Shown: positions 4,894 through 8,961 of the stretch, piece by piece
Layout: each line of letters opens with the position of its first letter
Position numbering within the stretch: the stretch's first letter is position 1
Source of the DNA: an uncultured Anaerococcus sp.
Lineage (GTDB): Bacteria; Bacillota; Clostridia; Tissierellales; Peptoniphilaceae
Direction: 5' to 3'
DNA: 8,961 bases
Assembly (NCBI RefSeq): GCF_943908415.1
Contig: NZ_CALTSY010000041.1
Span: 1 to 8,961 of the forward strand
The notes under the pieces: model-generated
What the model saw: only the letters and a program-made list of their open reading frames with translations
What the model was told of the DNA's origin: nothing
Databases searched by the model: none
Made by a program: the position numbers and the translations under genes

Positions 4894-6045
4894 TTATCTT
4901 CCTGCATAATCTATATTTGGAAAGGCTTCAATATTATAATCAGGAAAATTATTTTTAATATCTGATACAACTTCCTCTAGAACTCCTAGCCTATCTTGAG
5001 CATCAAGGCTTATAATAAGATCAAATCTAATTTCCTTATCACTTTCATCTACATATAAGCCATGTACTCCATTTATATATTTATGAGAAAAAATTATTCT
5101 TTTTATTTCATCTTTGACATTTATTATTTGACGATTGCTATCATTTATAGGATATACCCCAATAGCTGTCAGTTCTATATGATACTTATAGTATATTTCA
5201 AGTTGTATATCTCTAATTATCTCATCTAGTTGCTCAGCCGTATAATCTTCTGGAACACCTATATCAATAGAGCCATTCCAATTACTCGGACCATAGTTAT
5301 TTAGTACAAGGGCACTAGCTTCTTCTACACCCGGAAATGATTCTACAGTTGCTATTACTTCTTTTGCTAGTTCTGGATTGATCTTTTCTCCAAGCAGTTG
5401 TGAAATAGTTTTGCTTAACATATCTATAGCTGACTTTATAATAATAATTGATATTATAGCACCAAGATATGCTTCAAGTGAAATATCAAATAATACATAT
5501 AAACCGGCGGCTAATAAAATAGATAAGGAAACAACAGAATCTAATTTAGCATCCTTACCTGAATTTATTAGAGAATCAGACTTTACATCTCTACCTATTT
5601 TAATAAAATAACGAGCTATGATTAATTTTACTATTACTGATAAAATAACTATTACAACAGTTGTAATACTGTAAGATGGCTTTGTTGGATTTATAATTTT
5701 TTTACAAGCCTCTACTAAGGACGATACACCTACATATAAGATGATTACAGATATCACCATAGCACTAAGGTATTCTATCCTTCCATATCCAAATGGGTGA
5801 TCTTTATCAGGATCCTTAGCAGCAAGTTTTGTCCCAACTATTGTTATAACAGAGCTAGCAGCATCTGCCAAGTTATTGACTGCATCGACTATAATAGCTA
5901 TAGAATTGGAACTTAAACCAACAATTACCTTAAATAATGCAAGTAAGCCGTTACCAACGATACCAAGTATGCTGGTTTTTATTATTTGACCTTCTCGTTC
6001 TTTTTCTAATTCATCAATCTTTTTAAAATCTTCAAATTTTTTCAA
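4894..6045 (-). CDS. Cation diffusion facilitator, probable manganese exporter
   Basis: The 383-aa integral membrane protein belongs to the CDF family of proton-coupled divalent metal exporters. Six membrane spans lie within residues 24-215, with the loop motif DHPFGYGRIEY (82-92) typical of the family. The transport site in span 2 is N57-x-x-x-D61 and in span 5 D165-x-x-x-D169. The Asn/Asp/Asp/Asp set is that of Mn-selective MntE-type proteins, rather than the His/Asp set of zinc exporters, so manganese is the likely substrate. A cytoplasmic domain follows from about 220, and a second, similar-sized domain (about 310-383) makes the protein longer than a 300-aa YiiP, as is usual for this clade. 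The start is TTG at 6045 with only a weak ribosome binding site, and no in-frame ATG lies before span 3, so the exact start is uncertain. Confidence 0.9.
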   Translation of the reverse strand: MKKFEDFKKIDELEKEREGQIIKTSILGIVGNGLLALFKVIVGLSSNSIAIIVDAVNNLADAASSVITIVGTKLAAKDPDKDHPFGYGRIEYLSAMVISVIILYVGVSSLVEACKKIINPTKPSYSITTVVIVILSVIVKLIIARYFIKIGRDVKSDSLINSGKDAKLDSVVSLSILLAAGLYVLFDISLEAYLGAIISIIIIKSAIDMLSKTISQLLGEKINPELAKEVIATVESFPGVEEASALVLNNYGPSNWNGSIDIGVPEDYTAEQLDEIIRDIQLEIYYKYHIELTAIGVYPINDSNRQIINVKDEIKRIIFSHKYINGVHGLYVDESDKEIRFDLIISLDAQDRLGVLEEVVSDIKNNFPDYNIEAFPNIDYAGR

Positions 6046-6180
6046 CTTATTTCAACTTTCTCTTCATTAAATTTAACAATTACTACATTTAAAAATAAAC
6101 TATATCTTAGATATTAATTATACTTGATGAATATATATGATGCCTAGAAAAAAATCCTTATAATATTTATGCTATCAAAC
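6046..6180 (-). promoter_or_regulatory. Upstream region of the CDF gene, candidate -10 box
   Basis: On the minus strand AAGTATAAT (TATAAT at 6122-6117) is a consensus -10 box about 75 bases before the transporter start. The hexamer 16 bases upstream (GGCATC) is a poor -35. I looked for a yybP-ykoY manganese riboswitch and did not see one; the stretch is plain AT-rich sequence. Promoter placement is tentative. Confidence 0.3.
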
Positions 6181-6187
6181 ACAAAAA

Positions 6188-6226
6188 CTGAGCTTAGAAG
6201 TTAAATGTAAATAACTCTAAGCTCAG
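6188..6226 (-). terminator. Terminator of the PD-(D/E)XK-like gene
   Basis: CTGAGCTTAGA and TCTAAGCTCAG form a perfect 11-bp stem that extends through GTTA/TAAC with a one-base bulge, and on the minus strand TTTTTGTGTTT follows. The hairpin lies 10 bases after the stop of the gene ending at 6236. The perfect stem could also work bidirectionally, but no plus-strand gene ends here. Confidence 0.85.
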
Positions 6227-6235
6227 CTTCTATCA

Positions 6236-7036
6236 TCATATTATAAATGATTTGTCATATCCTATGATATCTTCATCTATTATATCTATAGTTTCACTAT
6301 CTAAATCTTCAAGATTATATCTATAGGCAATATTCTTTCTTGGATTGAAAATTCCTAAATACTTTATTTTTTTAAATCTAACACAATCACTCCTAAGTCC
6401 CATTCTCCAATAGATTAACAGTTGCATGGTATGTTTTTTAGCAAAGTTGTTCTTTAAAGCTTTCAGATCCCACAGGGTATTTTCCGTCAGATAATCCCCA
6501 TCTCCATTTATAATAGTTTTAGTATAGGCTCCAGGAAATGAGAAACCATAGGAAGTAACTGGTCCATATTCCTCAAAAAAGCTCATAGTTCTTTCTACCA
6601 TGATTCTTATGTTTTTGATACTTGCAGCATCAGGATTGATCATACTAACAGGAACATAGGAAGAAGCTCCACTTCTATAAGCTGCATCGAAACCCGCAAG
6701 CTTTAGAGCATTTAATATGGACGTATCATCTAAACCTTTTATAGATTTTAGAAGTCTTTCTGCTGTAACAGTATCCTTTACATTACTTGCTCCAAGTAGA
6801 GATATCGCAAAAGATCCTCTTAAGTCATGGGTTAACATATATCTGGTAAGGTAATCAACACTTATTCCTATAAGACTCCCATGAATATTCTCATTTTCAT
6901 TAAGTTCATCTTCCCCTATACCTAGCGAAGTTTCATCAAACTCTCTTCTTTTTACATAACCTCCCCTAGGCTGTTTGATAGAACTAGCTCTTTGAGTAAC
7001 AGTCATTCCTGTCTTGTTTCTTTGCATGTCATTCAT
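6236..7036 (-). CDS. Uncharacterised protein with PD-(D/E)XK nuclease-like motifs
   Basis: The 266-aa soluble protein belongs to a family I have seen only as hypothetical proteins in Firmicutes, with the opening MTVTQRASSIKQPRGGY (from residue 11). Its middle shows the layout of a RecB/Cas4-type PD-(D/E)XK fold: an early helix with IHGSLIG (51-57), then GDGD (Asp181), LWDLK (Asp190-x-Lys192) and KHTMQLLIYW (Gln205-xxx-Tyr209, the QxxxY motif). These are the metal-binding Asp, the D-x-K pair and the Gln-Tyr that follow them in such nucleases. A C-terminal IFNPRKNIAYRYNLEDLD strand-rich segment completes it. No helicase, Cas or phage genes lie beside it: pepA is divergent and a metal exporter lies downstream beyond a terminator, so it is a single-gene unit. 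AGGAG lies 12 bases before the chosen ATG; Met4 is an alternative start. Nuclease activity is predicted only. Confidence 0.7.
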   Translation of the reverse strand: MNDMQRNKTGMTVTQRASSIKQPRGGYVKRREFDETSLGIGEDELNENENIHGSLIGISVDYLTRYMLTHDLRGSFAISLLGASNVKDTVTAERLLKSIKGLDDTSILNALKLAGFDAAYRSGASSYVPVSMINPDAASIKNIRIMVERTMSFFEEYGPVTSYGFSFPGAYTKTIINGDGDYLTENTLWDLKALKNNFAKKHTMQLLIYWRMGLRSDCVRFKKIKYLGIFNPRKNIAYRYNLEDLDSETIDIIDEDIIGYDKSFII

Positions 7037-7345
7037 AAAACCCTATATCTCCTAATTATTTATAATAACTAATCTAACATTTCTTAATATTTGCACTTTA
7101 TAGTAAATAACTCTGACACATACATATCAATATCTTACAAATTAAAAATCATTAGCATAATATATAAATTATAACACAAATATTACTACTACTTTTTAAT
7201 CAATTTTTAGTTTATAAGGTATAATTAAAAAACTTATAGCTATCTATTATATTTAGTTTTACAAGGCATTATTTATTATCCTTATTTTATAAAGGATGCT
7301 TTATAAAAAGTACTTTAAAGATATAATGTATTAAAAGGAGGAATT
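7037..7345. promoter_or_regulatory. Divergent intergenic region between the nuclease-like gene and pepA
   Basis: This 309-base, very AT-rich stretch must carry the promoters of both flanking genes. A TATAAT at 7322-7327 (plus) has a possible TTATAA -35 about 15 bases upstream, but a start from it would leave only about 12 bases before the pepA ATG. A second TATAAT at about 7218-7223 is a plausible alternative with a longer leader. ATCCTT and AAGGAT around 7277-7296 form a small inverted repeat that might be an operator. No gene and no RNA element is visible. Confidence 0.35.
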
Positions 7346-8725
7346 ATGAAAATAATTTTTGATGACAATTCTACTAATCTTGTAAAATTTGCATTTAAGG
7401 GTGATGATGACAATCTTTACTTTGATGGAGCAAAGGGTGCTATTTTTCCTTTACTAAAGGAAAATGCTATCCTACTTGGGCTTGGAGATAAGGATAAATT
7501 TTCTAAGGAAAGTTTTAAGGAAGCTATCTATAAGCTAGGTAGATTTATAGCTAATAAGAATATTAAAGAACTATCTTTTGAAAAGTCTAATATTGATTTA
7601 TATGAAAGAGACTTTGTTTTATCTATTGTTGAGGCTTTAAAAGTTGCTTCATATAATTTTGACCACTACAAAAGTGACAAATGCCAAATTAATCTAGAAG
7701 CTATCAATCTAGAAGCTAGCTTAGCTAAATACGAAAGTGAAGCTAGTGAATTACTAGATGTATTAAGTGGGCAATTCTTAGCTCGTGATTTGATAAATCT
7801 ACATTCTAATGACATCTATCCAGAAACTCTTGCAAAATATGCTAAAGATGAGCTTGAAAGTCTTGGTGTAAGTGTAAAAGTTTATGAAGAAGATGAAATC
7901 AGAGAGATGGGACTTACTGCCTTTCTACAAGTAGCAAAGGGATCAGCTAATAAACCACGCTTTATAGTTATGGAATACCTAAAGGGTAAGGAGAATGAAA
8001 AACCACTTGTATTTGTAGGAAAGGGACTAACCTATGATAGTGGTGGATATTCTATAAAATCTAATGATGGTATGAAGACTATGAACTCAGACATGGGTGG
8101 TTCTGCAACTGTAATTGGTAGCATGAAGGCTATTGCAAAAAATAAGCTAGATGTAAATGTAGTTGGTCTTGTAGCTGCTTGTGAAAATAGCATATCCGGA
8201 TCAAGCTATAAGCCAGGTGATGTAATCACAGCACGCAATGGCATGACTATCGAGGTAGATAATACAGATGCTGAGGGAAGACTAACCCTAGCAGATGCTG
8301 TAAACTACGGAGCTACAGAATATAAACCAGAACTAATAGTTGACCTTGCAACACTTACTGGTGCTGTACTTGTTGCACTTGGAGAAACATATACAGGTGC
8401 CGTTACAAATAATGAGGAAGCTTTTGCTAAGGTTATGGATGCAGCAAAAGAATCTGATGAAAAGATCTGGCAACTACCAAATGATGACTTTATAAGAACA
8501 TACAATGATTCTGATGTAGCAGATATCAAAAACTCCGGCGGAAGATATGGCGGTTCTATCACAGCAGGTCAATTCGTAGGAGCCTTTGTAGAAGACTACC
8601 CATGGGTACACCTAGATATAGCAGGTACTGCTTACCTATCTAAGCCACAAGGACTTAATAAAAAAGGTGGTACTGGTGTCCATGTTAAGACACTTTATAA
8701 GTTAGCTAAGGGTTATAGTAAGTAA
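7346..8725 (+). CDS. pepA: Leucyl aminopeptidase, M17 family
   Basis: The 459-aa product is a cytosolic M17 metallo-aminopeptidase, a hexameric two-metal enzyme that removes N-terminal residues from peptides during protein turnover. AAAGGAGG lies 4-5 bases before ATG. The N-terminal domain (about 1-120) is variable; the catalytic domain contains VGKGLTYDSGG (metal ligands Lys226 and Asp231), SIKSNDG (catalytic Lys238), NSDMGGSA (Asp249) and the family signature NTDAEGRL (Asp308, Glu310, catalytic Arg312). All are 44 positions before their counterparts in E. coli PepA (270, 275, 282, 293, 352, 354, 356), so the active site is complete; the protein is shorter at the N-terminus than E. coli PepA. 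DIAGTAYLSKPQGLNKKGGT near the C-terminus is also typical. It stands alone on the plus strand, with a repeat region rather than a clear terminator downstream. Confidence 0.97.
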   Translation: MKIIFDDNSTNLVKFAFKGDDDNLYFDGAKGAIFPLLKENAILLGLGDKDKFSKESFKEAIYKLGRFIANKNIKELSFEKSNIDLYERDFVLSIVEALKVASYNFDHYKSDKCQINLEAINLEASLAKYESEASELLDVLSGQFLARDLINLHSNDIYPETLAKYAKDELESLGVSVKVYEEDEIREMGLTAFLQVAKGSANKPRFIVMEYLKGKENEKPLVFVGKGLTYDSGGYSIKSNDGMKTMNSDMGGSATVIGSMKAIAKNKLDVNVVGLVAACENSISGSSYKPGDVITARNGMTIEVDNTDAEGRLTLADAVNYGATEYKPELIVDLATLTGAVLVALGETYTGAVTNNEEAFAKVMDAAKESDEKIWQLPNDDFIRTYNDSDVADIKNSGGRYGGSITAGQFVGAFVEDYPWVHLDIAGTAYLSKPQGLNKKGGTGVHVKTLYKLAKGYSK

Positions 8726-8760
8726 GGATTATTAATAGCCAAAGTGATTTGAATAATAAA

Positions 8761-8803
8761 GAGATCTCTCCGTGCATTCGCTTCGCTCACTTAGTCGAGA
8801 TGG
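8761..8803 (+). repeat. Intergenic repeat, copy 1
   Basis: The unit runs GAGATCTCTCC, a GCTTCGCTC-containing middle, then GTCGAGATGGG. It recurs at 8910-8955 in the same orientation and at 8861-8899 inverted. ATCTC near the start and GAGAT near the end allow each unit to fold into a hairpin. Repeats of this general form (GAGAT-TCTCC ... TCGA-ATG) are common between genes in anaerobic Firmicutes; that comparison is from memory. Confidence 0.7.
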
Positions 8804-8860
8804 GTGTGGGAAGATTATAAAGATTAGGTCTATAATAAGGTATATAATACTAAAATTACT

Positions 8861-8899
8861 CCACCATTTCGAATGAACGAAGTGAATGGAGAAATCTCT
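8861..8899 (-). repeat. Intergenic repeat, copy 2 (inverted)
   Basis: The reverse complement reads AGAGATTTCTCC, then ACTTCGTTC, then TTCGAAATGGTGG, matching the other copies at both ends with a slightly shorter middle. Together with copy 3 it forms a palindrome of about 95 bases (CCACCATTTCGA ... TCGAGATGGTGG). Confidence 0.7.
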
Positions 8900-8909
8900 T
8901 GGTTTGCAT

Positions 8910-8955
8910 GAGATCTCTCCATACGTTCGCTTTGCTATCTTAATCGAGATGGTGG
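8910..8955 (+). repeat. Intergenic repeat, copy 3
   Basis: The unit runs GAGATCTCTCC, a TTCGCTTTGCT middle, then ATCGAGATGGTGG. It agrees closely with copy 1 at its ends and differs in the middle. It reaches almost to the window edge, so further copies may follow. Paired with inverted copy 2 it may act as a terminator for pepA or for a gene beyond the window. Confidence 0.7.
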
Positions 8956-8961
8956 TTTATG

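Noticed and set aside
5378..5611. 77-codon plus-strand frame
   Set aside because: Opposite the CDF transporter gene, without start signals.
6046..6235. yybP-ykoY manganese riboswitch ahead of the CDF gene
   Set aside because: None of the conserved paired or G-rich elements is visible; the only structured part is the terminator of the upstream gene.
8305..8562. 85-codon minus-strand frame
   Set aside because: Opposite the catalytic region of pepA, which has complete active-site motifs on the other strand.
8761..8961. CRISPR array
   Set aside because: Repeat copies differ in orientation and sequence and spacers are unequal; this is a dispersed intergenic repeat cluster.

Overview
The window is AT-rich and uses low-GC Gram-positive signals: AGGAGG-type ribosome binding sites, T-tailed hairpin terminators, and signal and lipoprotein leaders of Firmicutes type. 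Gene content and style suggest an anaerobic member of the Firmicutes, perhaps a Peptoniphilaceae genus such as Anaerococcus or Peptoniphilus. That taxonomic guess is an inference from style, not from a marker gene.

The window has two halves. The right half (about 4395-8725) looks like ordinary chromosome. From the right it holds a leucyl aminopeptidase (pepA, plus strand). Divergent from it is an uncharacterised protein with PD-(D/E)XK nuclease-like motifs. Then come a cation-diffusion-facilitator transporter with the residue pattern of manganese exporters and a small glyoxalase I-like VOC enzyme. Good hairpin terminators close the PD-(D/E)XK gene and the VOC gene. After pepA lie three copies of a short GAGAT(C/T)TCTCC...CGA(G/A)ATGG intergenic repeat, two of them facing each other as a long palindrome.

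The left half (about 1-4330) is a decayed piece of an integrative conjugative element, all read on the minus strand. It holds the N-terminal 128 residues of a VirD4/TraG-type coupling protein and two separate remnants of the C-terminal tail of such a protein. It also holds several frameshifted small genes and a diverged 29-base repeat. Between the remnants sit two intact exported-protein units. Unit A (1670-458) has a 19-aa leader ORF, a secreted DUF6973-like protein and a lipoprotein whose start overlaps the preceding stop. Unit B (3211-2353) has a 13-aa leader ORF, a secreted protein of unknown family and a 31-aa membrane peptide coupled to it.

The two units share one architecture: VirD4-tail remnant, then a micro-ORF encoding NPQRYKNGD, then a signal-peptide protein starting just after a GTGAGG sequence, then a small membrane-attached partner, then a terminator. 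That repeated layout is the most interesting signal here. It suggests modular cargo, possibly toxin/immunity-like, that entered or was shuffled next to a coupling-protein gene by recombination between its 3' ends. Function of the cargo is not established by the sequence.
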